Assembly: GCF_030730925.1 (NCBI RefSeq)
Contig: NZ_JAVAMB010000001.1
Span: 372,001 to 436,000 of the forward strand
Direction: 5' to 3'
Source of the DNA: Flavobacterium sp. DG2-3
Lineage (GTDB): Bacteria; Bacteroidota; Bacteroidia; Flavobacteriales; Flavobacteriaceae
DNA: 64,000 bases
The position numbers were made by a program, and so were the translations under genes. Below the pieces are notes generated by a model that was given only the letters and a program-made list of their open reading frames with translations, did no database searches and had not been told where the DNA came from. This document shows positions 26,388-35,231 of this stretch, piece by piece; position 1 is the stretch's first letter, and the number at the start of each line of letters is the position of its first letter.

Positions 26388-27461
26388 ATGACACACGAGG
26401 AAATTTCACATTATCGTTTGGTTGCTCAAAAGCTTTATAAAACAAGTTCTTGTTCGCCGCAAGAAATTGTAAAGCATTTTGGCGCCATGCAGGCTCAGGA
26501 TTATGCCATGGCAAAATGGGCAATTGGTTCGCGTTGTGATTCCTCAGAAAAAGAGATTCAAGAAGCTATAGATTCAGGTAAAATTATTCGAACCCATATT
26601 CTGCGTCCGACTTGGCATTTTGTTTCTCCAGATGACATTTATTGGATGTTGGATCTTTCTGCTCCACAAGTAAAACGTTTTACGGCTTCTGGAGCTAAAA
26701 AATTTGGTTATGATGAGAAAAAGTTGAATCAGGCGAATTCTTCTATCGAAAAACTCTTGTCAGGAAACAATCATTTGACTCGAGATGAAATCATGCAGGA
26801 ACTTGGAATCAAGAAAACTTCCAGCGACGATTTCCTGAGTGCTGCGATTATGATGAATGCCGAATTGGACGGTTTGGTCTGCAATGGAAAAATGAAAGGC
26901 AAACAAATTACTTATGCTTTACTCGAAGAAAGAGTTCCGAAACCAAAAATCAAATTAAATAAAGAAGAAGCCTTAGCAAAACTCGCTTTACGTTATTTTG
27001 AAAGTCACGGTCCAGCAACAGTACTCGATTTCTCTTGGTGGTCAGGTTTTCCGCCTACAATTTGTCAAAAAACAATTAACGCAATTGAGTTGCAATTAAA
27101 CCAAATCACCATTGATAATCAGCAATATTGGTTTAAAAAAGAGATTACTGATGAGGATAACTTTCGCGAAAGCGTACATTTTCTTCCCTCTTTTGATGAG
27201 ATTCTAATTTCGTATAAAACACGCGAAGCTTCATTTAATACAGAACATCAATCGAAAGTTTTCACTAATAATGGGATTTTCAAACCTATTATTTTAGAAA
27301 ACGGAAAAGTAATTGGCATCTGGAAAAGAACCATCAAAAAGGATCATGTCAAAATAGAAACAGATTTTTTCAATGAAATAGAAGTAAACAAAAAACAGGT
27401 TCTTTTGGAAGGAATTAAATCTTTTGAAACGTATTTGGAAACTAAAGCTGTTATATCTTGA
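26388..27461 (+). CDS. AlkZ-like winged-helix DNA glycosylase family (HTH_42)
   Basis: This 357-residue protein belongs to the HTH_42 winged-helix family, which includes AlkZ of Streptomyces sahachiroi and E. coli YcaQ (AlkX), glycosylases that unhook interstrand crosslinks or bulky adducts. The catalytic QxQ motif of AlkZ is visible as Gln35-Ala-Gln37 in FGAMQAQDYAMAKWA, at almost the same position as in AlkZ (37/39), whereas YcaQ has QxD. ILRPTWHFVSPDDIYWML and ESHGPATVLDFSWWSGF are further family landmarks. Substrate is not predictable. The adjacent Ogt and exonuclease genes support a role in DNA repair. Confidence 0.85.
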   Translation: MTHEEISHYRLVAQKLYKTSSCSPQEIVKHFGAMQAQDYAMAKWAIGSRCDSSEKEIQEAIDSGKIIRTHILRPTWHFVSPDDIYWMLDLSAPQVKRFTASGAKKFGYDEKKLNQANSSIEKLLSGNNHLTRDEIMQELGIKKTSSDDFLSAAIMMNAELDGLVCNGKMKGKQITYALLEERVPKPKIKLNKEEALAKLALRYFESHGPATVLDFSWWSGFPPTICQKTINAIELQLNQITIDNQQYWFKKEITDEDNFRESVHFLPSFDEILISYKTREASFNTEHQSKVFTNNGIFKPIILENGKVIGIWKRTIKKDHVKIETDFFNEIEVNKKQVLLEGIKSFETYLETKAVIS

Positions 27462-27480
27462 TCTGAAAGCAGTGCTAATG

Positions 27481-27635
27481 TGTCGCTCCGCTGGAGCTTT
27501 TTCTTCTGTGACTAAACCTTTTCTATAAATATGCCGCTCTTCCAGAGCTATTTATATTCTGAAACTAAGCCTGGAAGAGCGACATATTTATAGAAATTAA
27601 ATCCGTTCTCTAACAGAAGCTCCAGCGGAGCGACA
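27481..27635. repeat. Nested palindromic element (REP-like)
   Basis: An outer inverted repeat tgtcgctccgctggagct (27481-27498) pairs with its exact complement at 27618-27635. An inner one, tttctataaatatgccgctc onward (27520-27545), pairs with 27571-27596 with one or two mismatches. The whole could fold into a two-level cruciform or hairpin. No gene overlaps it. Confidence 0.75.
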
Positions 27636-27751
27636 CCAAAATTCAAGTTTTCAAATAAATTATTTCAATCCTAAGCATCAAATTATTCTTCTGAAACAGA
27701 ATCTTTATGCTTATTATTGCTAAATAATTACATTTACAAAAAATTACAATT

Positions 27752-29191
27752 ATGGTATTAAGCAGATTTTGGTTAGCGATTTTCATTTCTTCGATTGTTT
27801 TTATTGTAGTCAGTTTGTTTACTGCCAATACGTATACTATTGATTCTATTTTAAATGGAAAGAAAGACGATCCTGTTTTAGTTTCTGAAAAATACGTCGA
27901 AGAACTTCCTGCTTTCTTAAAAGATAGTATAAAAAAAGCGCCAGATCAGACCATGATTATCAATCGTGATACGCTAAATGCTGACACGACTTACGTTTAC
28001 AAAAACAAAACGGTAAAAATCTATAGTGGACTTCAAAAATCTGACGGTTTATTGCCAACTTGTAAAAGCACTTTGGTCGATTTAATTCTGCCTCTTATTG
28101 CGTATTTAGCCTTTTTCTGTGGTTTGATGGAACTTTTAATTGTTTCTGGAGCTTCAGGAAAATTAGCTAAAGCTTTAAGTCCGGTATTTGTAAAAGTGTT
28201 TCCAAGCATTCCAAAAAATCACCCTTCGATTTCCTATATGACTTTAAATTTTGCTGCCAATTTCTTGGGATTAGATTCGGCTGCGACGCCATTTGGACTG
28301 AAAGCCATGGAAAGTTTACAGGAGATAAATCCCGAAAAAGACAAAGCGAGCGATGCGCAAATTATGTTTATGTGCCTTCACGCTTCTGGATTAACTTTAA
28401 TTGCGACTTCAATTATTGGTTATCGCGCGGCGGCAAACGCAAGTAATCCGGCCGATGTGATGCTGCCTTGTATCATAACTTCATTTATCGGAACTATTGC
28501 AGCATTTTTAATTGTTGGAATCAAACAAAAAATCAATTTTAAAAGTGCTTCACTTCTTATAGGTTTAATGGTTTTGATTGCGGCTATTGTGAGTCTGCTG
28601 ATGTATGTGAATTATTTGGATCTGATCGGAAAAAATTACTTTACTTCTAACCTTTCTGGATTAATCTTAATTGCGATTATTGCTTTTACTTTAATTTTCT
28701 CATTTGTACATGAGAAAAAATTCAAAGAAGCAGAAACAACGGTTTTTGATACTTTCGTTGTTGGTGCCAATAACGGCGTGAAAACTGGAGTTACGATTTT
28801 CCCTTATGTTTTAGGAATGCTAGTTGCGATTTCATTATTCAGAAATAGCGGTTTATTCGAAATTATCAGCGACGCCATCGGATTTATCTTTTCGAATTTA
28901 GGCGTAAGCAAAGAAATTACGAATGCGCTTCCTGTTGCCATGCTTCGTCCGTTTAGTTCTGCAGGTTCAAGAGGATTCTTAATTGATTCCATGAATACTT
29001 TTGGAGCCGATTCTTTAACCGCTAGATTGAGCAGTATTTTCCAATGCAGCGCCGAAAGCACTTTTTATGTAATTGCGGTTTATTTTGGTTCTGTTAATAT
29101 CAAAAACACGCGTTATGCACTAGGCACAATGCTTTTGGTAGATTTGATCTGCGTGATTACGGCAATTTTTGTTGCGACTTGGTTTTTTTAG
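27752..29191 (+). CDS. Nucleoside recognition (Gate) domain membrane protein, SpmA/SpmB-like fusion
   Basis: This 479-residue polytopic membrane protein combines two Gate-type halves, the SpmA-like first (hydrophobic start, LVDLILPLIAYLAFFCGLMELL, NFAANFLGLDSAATPFGLKAM) and the SpmB-like second (NNGVKTGVTIFPYVLGMLVA, ALPVAMLRPFSSAGSRGFLID). SpmA and SpmB are spore maturation proteins in Bacillus, but fused homologues occur widely in non-sporulating Bacteroidota, so a transport or membrane-homeostasis role is more likely here. Residues ~30-90 form an unusual extracytoplasmic insert between the first two segments. The gene appears monocistronic. Confidence 0.88.
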   Translation: MVLSRFWLAIFISSIVFIVVSLFTANTYTIDSILNGKKDDPVLVSEKYVEELPAFLKDSIKKAPDQTMIINRDTLNADTTYVYKNKTVKIYSGLQKSDGLLPTCKSTLVDLILPLIAYLAFFCGLMELLIVSGASGKLAKALSPVFVKVFPSIPKNHPSISYMTLNFAANFLGLDSAATPFGLKAMESLQEINPEKDKASDAQIMFMCLHASGLTLIATSIIGYRAAANASNPADVMLPCIITSFIGTIAAFLIVGIKQKINFKSASLLIGLMVLIAAIVSLLMYVNYLDLIGKNYFTSNLSGLILIAIIAFTLIFSFVHEKKFKEAETTVFDTFVVGANNGVKTGVTIFPYVLGMLVAISLFRNSGLFEIISDAIGFIFSNLGVSKEITNALPVAMLRPFSSAGSRGFLIDSMNTFGADSLTARLSSIFQCSAESTFYVIAVYFGSVNIKNTRYALGTMLLVDLICVITAIFVATWFF

Positions 29192-29239
29192 CATTTTAGC
29201 TATTGTCAAATTTTAATTTTGGAAATATAAACATTTCGT

Positions 29240-29520
29240 CATACCAGATTAAAATCCAGATTACAAAATTTTTCTAACGTTTCCCGAATTAAAATCCAGA
29301 TTTAAAGATTGTTGGAACGCTTCCCCGGATTAAAATCCGGGGCTACAAAATTGTTCGAGCCGACGGCTCTTTTTATTTGCGCAAACAATTTACAAAAGTT
29401 CCATCGGAACGTTTAAATATTGTAGCAACGGATTTTAATCCGTTGATCATAAATGACAGCAATTCAAGAGTTCCGTAGGAACGTTACATATTGTAGCCCC
29501 GGATTTTAATCCGTGGAGAT
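29240..29520. repeat. Palindrome cluster upstream of HUH transposase 1
   Basis: Imperfect 20-bp palindromes with core ggattWWaatcc occur at 29323-29342, 29426-29445 and 29497-29516, with degenerate copies near 29254 and 29285. Small companion palindromes lie between them: gttccatcggaac (29398-29410), gttccgtaggaac (29470-29482) and gagccgacggctc (29357-29369). This is the kind of REP-like sequence that accompanies RAYT transposases. No other gene is present in 29192-29603. Confidence 0.75.
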
Positions 29521-29603
29521 AACGAAATATGCCAATCAATAAAAAAAGAAAGTTAAATATTACAAAAATATGTTTATAGCATTTATTTTTGCCAGAAAAA
29601 AAC

Positions 29604-30065
29604 ATGGCAAATACCTATCATCAAGTCTACATTCAAGTAGTTTTTGCAGTTAAATATAGAAATGCTTTAATTGAAGAAAGCTGGAGATCTGAATTACTTG
29701 CCGTAATTGGCAATTTAATTAACGAAAATGGTTGCAAAAGCATTATTGTAAATGGTGTTGAAGATCATGTACATTGTTTGGTTGCGCTAAAACCAACAAT
29801 TACCATATCTGATCTCATGAAAAATGTCAAAGCAAAATCTTCAAAATATTTCAATGACAATAAACTAACGAAATCTCAATTTTCGTGGCAGGTTGGTTAT
29901 GGTGTTTTCTCTTATAGTCAATCTCAAATTGATTCTGTTTATAAATACATTCAAAATCAAAAAGAACATCACAAGAAACAAAGTTTTAATGATGAATATC
30001 TAAATTTTCTAAATAAATTTAATGTTGATTACGATGAAAAATTTATATTTGAAAATCTAACATAA
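29604..30065 (+). CDS. HUH/Y1 transposase, RAYT or IS200-like (copy 1)
   Basis: This 153-residue single-strand endonuclease of the Y1 transposase family carries the HUH motif at EDHVHCLV (His55, His57) and the catalytic tyrosine in YKYIQNQKEHH (Tyr115). I chose the ATG at 29604; the frame extends to a TTG at 29589 only. The adjacent palindromes and the absence of recognisable IS200/IS605 ends or a TnpB gene favour a REP-associated tyrosine transposase (RAYT), a domesticated single-copy type. Its stop lies 5 bases before the following lipoprotein gene. It differs substantially from the second transposase at 51577-52023. Confidence 0.9.
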   Translation: MANTYHQVYIQVVFAVKYRNALIEESWRSELLAVIGNLINENGCKSIIVNGVEDHVHCLVALKPTITISDLMKNVKAKSSKYFNDNKLTKSQFSWQVGYGVFSYSQSQIDSVYKYIQNQKEHHKKQSFNDEYLNFLNKFNVDYDEKFIFENLT

Positions 30066-30070
30066 ACATT

Positions 30071-30814
30071 ATGAAAATAGCCCCCCTCTTCTTCGTATTG
30101 CTCTTAATCGGATGCCAGAAAACAAAACCTACAGATGCTGCACCACCAATTGCAGAAATACTGGAAAACCACGAAACCTTGCCGGTTACAAATGATGAGA
30201 AAATCATTAAAACTGATACCGTTGCCATTTATATGGACGGAACAGAATCTGCAACAGATTATATTCTAGCCCATTTGGTAGAACAGCAGGCAGATAAAGA
30301 CAGTATCGTTTCTGTAAAATACCGATTAGATTTTTATCAGAATAAAACCAAAACAGCTTCTTCAAAAATTGCAATTAAAGGTTTCGAAAAAGGTTCTGAA
30401 TGGATTGCTTCTTACGGATTAACATCCGAAAATTTTACAAATTCTCCTTTTTTACAGATTTCTGTCGGCTATCCGGCATGTGGCTATTCGCATGAAAATT
30501 ATTTATATTATATCAAAAACAAAAATCTTCAATTAGTGCATCAATGGAATACGATGTCGGACAGTGGTTGGGGTAATTGGCTGGAAATCATTAATCCAGA
30601 AAAGAATTCTGAACCAAAATCTTTTTATTGCAAAACTGTTGCATTTGTTCCAGATGATGAAAACGAAAATCAAGACATGGGAATTCTAAGATATTCTGAT
30701 TCTATTGCTTTCGAATTAAAAGACAACAAATGGAAAAAGATGCTTCTTTCTGCGAAGGATAAACCTTACTTCGAAAAAAAGATGACGTTTGATCAATTTA
30801 ACACCATAGAATAA
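30071..30814 (+). CDS. Lipoprotein of unknown function
   Basis: This encodes 247 residues with a clear lipoprotein signal (KIAPLFFVLLLIGC, lipidated Cys15) and then a Pro/Ala-rich linker. The mature part has Trp/Tyr-rich segments (GYPACGYSHENYLYYIKNKN, SDSGWGNWLEI) but no domain I recognise. It begins 5 bases after transposase 1, so it may be read from that transcript, although the association is probably accidental. Confidence 0.8.
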   Translation: MKIAPLFFVLLLIGCQKTKPTDAAPPIAEILENHETLPVTNDEKIIKTDTVAIYMDGTESATDYILAHLVEQQADKDSIVSVKYRLDFYQNKTKTASSKIAIKGFEKGSEWIASYGLTSENFTNSPFLQISVGYPACGYSHENYLYYIKNKNLQLVHQWNTMSDSGWGNWLEIINPEKNSEPKSFYCKTVAFVPDDENENQDMGILRYSDSIAFELKDNKWKKMLLSAKDKPYFEKKMTFDQFNTIE

Positions 30815-30864
30815 AAACTAGCTACAGAGTCCTTATTCAAATTCTTTCTTAGGTAAATAATTTC

Positions 30865-30872
30865 TAAATTTG
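30865..30872 (+). promoter_or_regulatory. Promoter -7 box of fumarase gene
   Basis: TAAATTTG matches TAnnTTTG, 16 bases before the ATG. Confidence 0.45.
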
Positions 30873-30888
30873 TAAAAAAACAAAACTA

Positions 30889-32493
30889 ATGATTGATTTT
30901 ATATACCAAGATCCTTATCCGATCTTAAAGGATGATACGCAGTACCGCAAAATCACTTCTGATTTTGTAAAAGTGGAGCAATTTGGAGAACGTGAAGTTT
31001 TAACGGTTGACCCAAAAGGTTTAGAATTATTGGCTGAAGAAGCTTTAACAGATGTTTCGTTTATGTTGAGAACGACACATTTGCAAAAGCTAAGAAAAAT
31101 TCTAGACGATCCAGAAGCGACAGACAATGATCGTTTTGTGGCTTACAATTTACTTCAAAATGCATCTGTAGCTGCGGAAGGACAGTTACCAAGCTGCCAG
31201 GATACTGGAACTGCAATTGTGATGGCTAAAAAAGGCGAAAGCATTTTTACTGGTGTTGATGATGCAGAATGGTTAAGCCGCGGAATTTTCAATACTTATC
31301 AAAAAAGAAATTTACGTTATTCGCAAATTGTTCCGATTTCGATGTTTGAAGAGAAAAATTCAGGATCAAATCTTCCGGCGCAAATTGATATTTATGCTAA
31401 AAAAGGAACTTCTTACGACTTTTTGTTCATGGCAAAAGGTGGTGGATCTGCAAATAAAACTTACTTATATCAACAAACGAAGTCATTGTTGAATGAAAAA
31501 TCTTTAGATGAATTCATTCGCACTAAAATTAAAGATTTAGGAACTTCTGCTTGTCCTCCTTACCACTTAGCTCTGGTAATTGGCGGAACTTCTGCTGAAG
31601 CAAACTTAAGTGCTGTTAAAAAAGCTTCTGCTGGATATTACGACAATCTTCCAACAACTGGAAACATGGCTGGTCAGGCTTTCCGCGATCACGAATGGGA
31701 AGAAAGAGTTCAGAAAATCTGTCAGGAAAGTGCAATTGGAGCGCAGTTTGGAGGAAAATATTTCACGCACGACGTTCGTGTAATCCGTCTGCCTCGTCAC
31801 GCGGCTTCTTGTCCAGTTGGATTAGGAGTTTCTTGTTCTGCAGATAGAAACATCAAAGGAAAAATTACGAAAGACGGAATCTTTGTTGAGCAGTTAGAAG
31901 TAAATCCAAAACAATTTTTACCAGAAACAGCTCCACATTTAGAAGCTCCTGTAGAAATTGATCTAAATCAGCCAATGGCAGATATGTTGGCTCAGCTTTC
32001 TAAATATCCGGTTAAAACGCGTTTAAAACTAAACGGAACTGTAATTGTGGCGAGAGATATTGCTCACGCAAAAATTAAAGAAATGTTAGACGCTGGAAAA
32101 CCAATGCCAGAATATTTCAAAAATCACCCAGTGTACTATGCTGGTCCTGCAAAAACTCCAGACGGAATGGCTTCTGGAAGTTTCGGACCAACAACTGCTG
32201 GACGTATGGATGTCTATGTGGATGAATTCCAGAAAAATGGCGGAAGTATGATCATGTTGGCAAAAGGAAACCGTACTAAACAAGTTACTGATGCCTGCAA
32301 TAAATACGGCGGATTCTACTTGGGTTCTATCGGAGGTCCTGCTGCAATTCTGGCGCAAGACAACATTCTTAAAGTTGAAGTGGTTGATTTTGAAGAATTA
32401 GGAATGGAAGCGGTTCGTAAAATCACTGTTAAAGATTTCCCAGCGTTCATTATCACAGACGACAAAGGAAATGATTTCTTTGCCAATCTATAA
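30889..32493 (+). CDS. fumA: Class I fumarate hydratase
   Basis: This 534-residue iron-sulfur fumarase interconverts fumarate and malate in the TCA cycle. Both domains of the single-chain class I enzyme are present. The N-terminal (alpha) part includes [12 protein letters not shown], whose Cys is a cluster ligand, [11 protein letters not shown] and [13 protein letters not shown]. The C-terminal (beta) part includes [15 protein letters not shown] and [28 protein letters not shown]. The oxygen-sensitive 4Fe-4S cluster is expected. It is a single gene ending at a strong hairpin. Confidence 0.95.
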   Translation: MIDFIYQDPYPILKDDTQYRKITSDFVKVEQFGEREVLTVDPKGLELLAEEALTDVSFMLRTTHLQKLRKILDDPEATDNDRFVAYNLLQNASVAAEGQLPSCQDTGTAIVMAKKGESIFTGVDDAEWLSRGIFNTYQKRNLRYSQIVPISMFEEKNSGSNLPAQIDIYAKKGTSYDFLFMAKGGGSANKTYLYQQTKSLLNEKSLDEFIRTKIKDLGTSACPPYHLALVIGGTSAEANLSAVKKASAGYYDNLPTTGNMAGQAFRDHEWEERVQKICQESAIGAQFGGKYFTHDVRVIRLPRHAASCPVGLGVSCSADRNIKGKITKDGIFVEQLEVNPKQFLPETAPHLEAPVEIDLNQPMADMLAQLSKYPVKTRLKLNGTVIVARDIAHAKIKEMLDAGKPMPEYFKNHPVYYAGPAKTPDGMASGSFGPTTAGRMDVYVDEFQKNGGSMIMLAKGNRTKQVTDACNKYGGFYLGSIGGPAAILAQDNILKVEVVDFEELGMEAVRKITVKDFPAFIITDDKGNDFFANL

Positions 32494-32500
32494 GCATTTG

Positions 32501-32622
32501 CCACGAAGGCACAAAGTCACAAAGTTTTTATAAAAAAGCAAAACCGCCCAAAAGGCGGTTTTTGCTTTTTTTTAGCATATCTTTAAAAAATTCTTTGCGT
32601 CTTAGTGCCTTCGTGGCAAAAC
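32501..32622. repeat. Inverted gccacgaaggc repeats around terminator
   Basis: tgccacgaaggcacaaag at 32501 and its complement-like ctttgcgtcttagtgccttc ending in gtggca at about 32592-32620 bracket the terminator hairpin. Confidence 0.55.
32532..32572. terminator. Bidirectional terminator between fumarase and PAS genes
   Basis: A hairpin aaaaccgcc / ggcggtttt inside A-rich and T-rich flanks lies between convergent genes. Confidence 0.85.
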
Positions 32623-33123
32623 TTATGCGCTCATGTCCTGTTTTTCGAAGGCTATAAAATGCGAAATTTCTCCTTTGAGATTGTAAACTGGAGAGGCATC
32701 GATTTTACATTTGTACGTATTCCCGTTTTTTCTATAGTTTTCGAGTGTTTTTTCAAAAGGGATTTTCTTTTTTAATGCTTCTCTAATTTCCTTTAAATCT
32801 TTTTGAGAAGTTGCCGGGCCCTGAAACATTTTTGGGGTTTTGCCTAAGATTTCTTCTTCTCTGTAACCCGTCATTTTTTTTATTCCGCTTGACGCGAAAA
32901 CTATTTTCAGATTCAAATCGGTTACGACAACTACTTCATTTTTAATTCTTTCTTGAATGTTAAGCTTCTTTTCATCCCAAGTAAATTCGTCAGAGATTTT
33001 ACTTACTCTTTTCAAATCAGCGTTTAGGGCTTTTAGTTCATTAAGGTATTCGTAATGAAAATCCCAAGCTAGAATTGGAACTGAATTTCGCTGCTGCACA
33101 TCATCAGAATTTTTACTTTTCAT
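32623..33123 (-). CDS. PAS domain protein resembling a LOV domain without the photoactive Cys
   Basis: This 166-residue soluble protein has a short helical N-terminus (1-60) and one PAS domain (about 64-166). The stretch GKTPKMFQGPAT aligns with the LOV-domain signature GRNCRFLQG, but the flavin-adduct Cys is replaced by Pro97, so it is not a classical blue-light sensor. No output domain (kinase, cyclase, HTH) is attached. I start at the ATG at 33123; the frame runs up to a TTG at 33132. It may modulate a partner protein; the ligand is unknown. Confidence 0.85.
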   Translation of the reverse strand: MKSKNSDDVQQRNSVPILAWDFHYEYLNELKALNADLKRVSKISDEFTWDEKKLNIQERIKNEVVVVTDLNLKIVFASSGIKKMTGYREEEILGKTPKMFQGPATSQKDLKEIREALKKKIPFEKTLENYRKNGNTYKCKIDASPVYNLKGEISHFIAFEKQDMSA

Positions 33124-33221
33124 ATAAAACAATGAGATAGATAAATCTTTTTTCTCAAAGATAGGAGAAAAATCTTGCTATTCACAGTCAACATCTTATT
33201 TTGAATTTTTAAAAATTGTTA

Positions 33222-34304
33222 TTAAAACGTAAACTTTAACTGTACCACAACTGCCTTTTTTACTTCGGTATTCAAATTACTCAATGAAATTCCAAGCAGT
33301 CGAACCGAATCTTTCATTTTTTCCTGATACAATAATTCCTCCACATTTTCCATAATAAGACTTTTATCAGAAATAAAATAAGGCAGCGTTTTGCTTCTTG
33401 TCTGTTGCGAAAAATCGCTGTATTTAATCTTGAGTGTAATGGTTTTTCCAGAGATATTATGCCTTTGCAACCGTTTTTCGAGCGAAGTTGCAATGCGTTC
33501 CAATTGCTCCATCATAAAAATTTCAGAAGACAAATTCACATTAAAGGTATGTTCTGCAGCAACCGATTTGGTAATTCGGGAAGGTTTTACTTCACTATTG
33601 TGAATGCCTCGAACTACGTGATAATAAAACGTCCCCGATTTTCCGAAATGCTTTTCTAAAAACTCCAAAGACTTGCTTTTCAAATCGGTTCCAGTAAAAA
33701 TTCCGAGCTGATACATTTTTTCTGTAGTCACTTTTCCAACTCCATAAAACTTTCGAATCGGAAGATCTTCTAAAAAAGCTTCTACTTCATCAGGATTTAC
33801 CGTTTTCTGTCCGTTTGGCTTGTTGTAATCGCTGGCAATTTTAGCCACAAATTTATTGATCGAAATCCCAGCAGATGCCGTCAATCCTACTTCATTCAAA
33901 ATTCGCTGTCTAATTTCCTGCGCCAAAAGACTTGCGCTCGGATTTCCTTTTTTATTGTTAGTAACATCCAAATAAGCTTCGTCAAGCGAAAGTGGCTCAA
34001 CCAAATCGGTATAATCGTGAAAAATTTTATGGATTTTGGATGAAATCTCTTTATAACGATCAAATCTTGGTCGAACGAAGATAATTTCAGGACAATATTT
34101 TTTGGCTAAAGCTCCGCTGAGAGCACTTCGAACACCAAACTTTCTGGCTTCGTAACTTGCCGCCGAAACCACGCCCCGATTCTCTGAACCTCCAACGGCT
34201 ACTGGTTTTCCTCTTAATTCTGGATTGTCCATCTGCTCTACCGACGCATAAAATGCATCCATATCAATATGAATAATTTTACGATATGTTGGCGTTTCAG
34301 ACAT
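33222..34304 (-). CDS. dinB: DNA polymerase IV (Y family)
   Basis: This 360-residue translesion polymerase shows the Y-family palm motifs HIDMDAFYASVEQ (Asp metal ligands near residue 14) and LSLDEAYLDVT (Asp-Glu near residue 105). The thumb-HhH segment KFYGVGKVTTEKMYQLGI and the C-terminal little-finger domain (SLEKRLQRHNISGKTITLKIKYSDF) follow. The end ...VVQLKFTF lacks an obvious beta-clamp binding peptide at the extreme C-terminus. It is a single gene divergent from the phosphoesterase gene. Confidence 0.96.
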   Translation of the reverse strand: MSETPTYRKIIHIDMDAFYASVEQMDNPELRGKPVAVGGSENRGVVSAASYEARKFGVRSALSGALAKKYCPEIIFVRPRFDRYKEISSKIHKIFHDYTDLVEPLSLDEAYLDVTNNKKGNPSASLLAQEIRQRILNEVGLTASAGISINKFVAKIASDYNKPNGQKTVNPDEVEAFLEDLPIRKFYGVGKVTTEKMYQLGIFTGTDLKSKSLEFLEKHFGKSGTFYYHVVRGIHNSEVKPSRITKSVAAEHTFNVNLSSEIFMMEQLERIATSLEKRLQRHNISGKTITLKIKYSDFSQQTRSKTLPYFISDKSLIMENVEELLYQEKMKDSVRLLGISLSNLNTEVKKAVVVQLKFTF

Positions 34305-34412
34305 ATTGCAAATTTACAGAGGAAAAACAATAAAAAAGCGCTGTAAATAGTTATAAATCATATCAATTTTTAAAGAATATGAATTCGATGAGTTCAAACC
34401 AATTATTCTTTT

Positions 34413-34420
34413 TATTTTTG
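34413..34420 (+). promoter_or_regulatory. Promoter -7 box of phosphoesterase gene
   Basis: TATTTTTG matches TAnnTTTG, 24 bases before the ATG. Confidence 0.45.
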
Positions 34421-34444
34421 TTCTTCTACTCGAAAAATTAAATA

Positions 34445-35179
34445 ATGCGAACATTTGTTATAGGTGACATACACGGCGGATTACTTGCACTTGAGCAAGT
34501 TTTAACTAGAGCCAAAGTTACTACTGAAGATACTCTAATTTTTTTGGGCGATTACGTTGACGGCTGGAGTCAGTCTGTTGAAGTAATTGACTATTTGATT
34601 GATTTAAAAAGCAAACAAAACTGCATCTGCATAAGAGGAAACCACGACCAGCTTGCTTTGGACTGGCTAGAAGAGAGAAACGACGATTTTGATGAAGAAA
34701 TGTGGTACAAACATGGCGGTAAAGCCACTGTTGAAGGTTACGCCAAAATTTCTGAAGACAAAAAAAGAGCTCATATCGAATTTCTGGAAAATCTTCAGGA
34801 TTATTATCTTGACGATCAAAATCGTTTGTTTGTTCATGCTGGTTTTACCAATTTGAATGGTGTAAAATGGGAATATTTCTCGAAGCTATTTTACTGGGAT
34901 AGAACACTTTGGGAAACAGCTCTATCATTAGACCCAAAATTAAAGGAAGACGACTTACACTATCCTAAAAGATTTACCGTTTATAAGGAAGTTTATATTG
35001 GCCACACTCCGGTTACTCGAATCGGCGAAACGGTTCCTGTAAACAGAGCTTGTGTCTGGAATGTCGATACTGGAGCTGCATTTAGAGGTCCGCTTACGAT
35101 TTTAGACGTCGACACCAAGGAATACTGGCAAAGTGAGCCGTTAAACGAATTATATTTTAACGAAAAAGGTAGGAATTAA
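34445..35179 (+). CDS. Metallophosphoesterase (PrpE/serine-threonine phosphatase type)
   Basis: This 244-residue cytosolic enzyme has the full set of metallophosphoesterase signatures: GDIHGG (residues 7-12), GDYVDG (about 39), GNHDQ (about 67), HAGF (about 124) and GHTPVTR (about 181), which bind a two-metal centre. The family includes bacterial PPP-type protein phosphatases and Ap4A hydrolases. The length and GDYVDGW variation favour a PPP-like phosphatase, but the substrate is not determined. Confidence 0.92.
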   Translation: MRTFVIGDIHGGLLALEQVLTRAKVTTEDTLIFLGDYVDGWSQSVEVIDYLIDLKSKQNCICIRGNHDQLALDWLEERNDDFDEEMWYKHGGKATVEGYAKISEDKKRAHIEFLENLQDYYLDDQNRLFVHAGFTNLNGVKWEYFSKLFYWDRTLWETALSLDPKLKEDDLHYPKRFTVYKEVYIGHTPVTRIGETVPVNRACVWNVDTGAAFRGPLTILDVDTKEYWQSEPLNELYFNEKGRN

Positions 35180-35194
35180 TTTATTTAAATGAGT

Positions 35195-35202
35195 TACTTT
35201 TG
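35195..35202 (+). promoter_or_regulatory. Promoter -7 box of the beta-barrel protein gene
   Basis: TACTTTTG matches TAnnTTTG, 29 bases before the ATG. Confidence 0.45.
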
Positions 35203-35231
35203 CCATTCAAAATAATTAATATTAAATTTTT

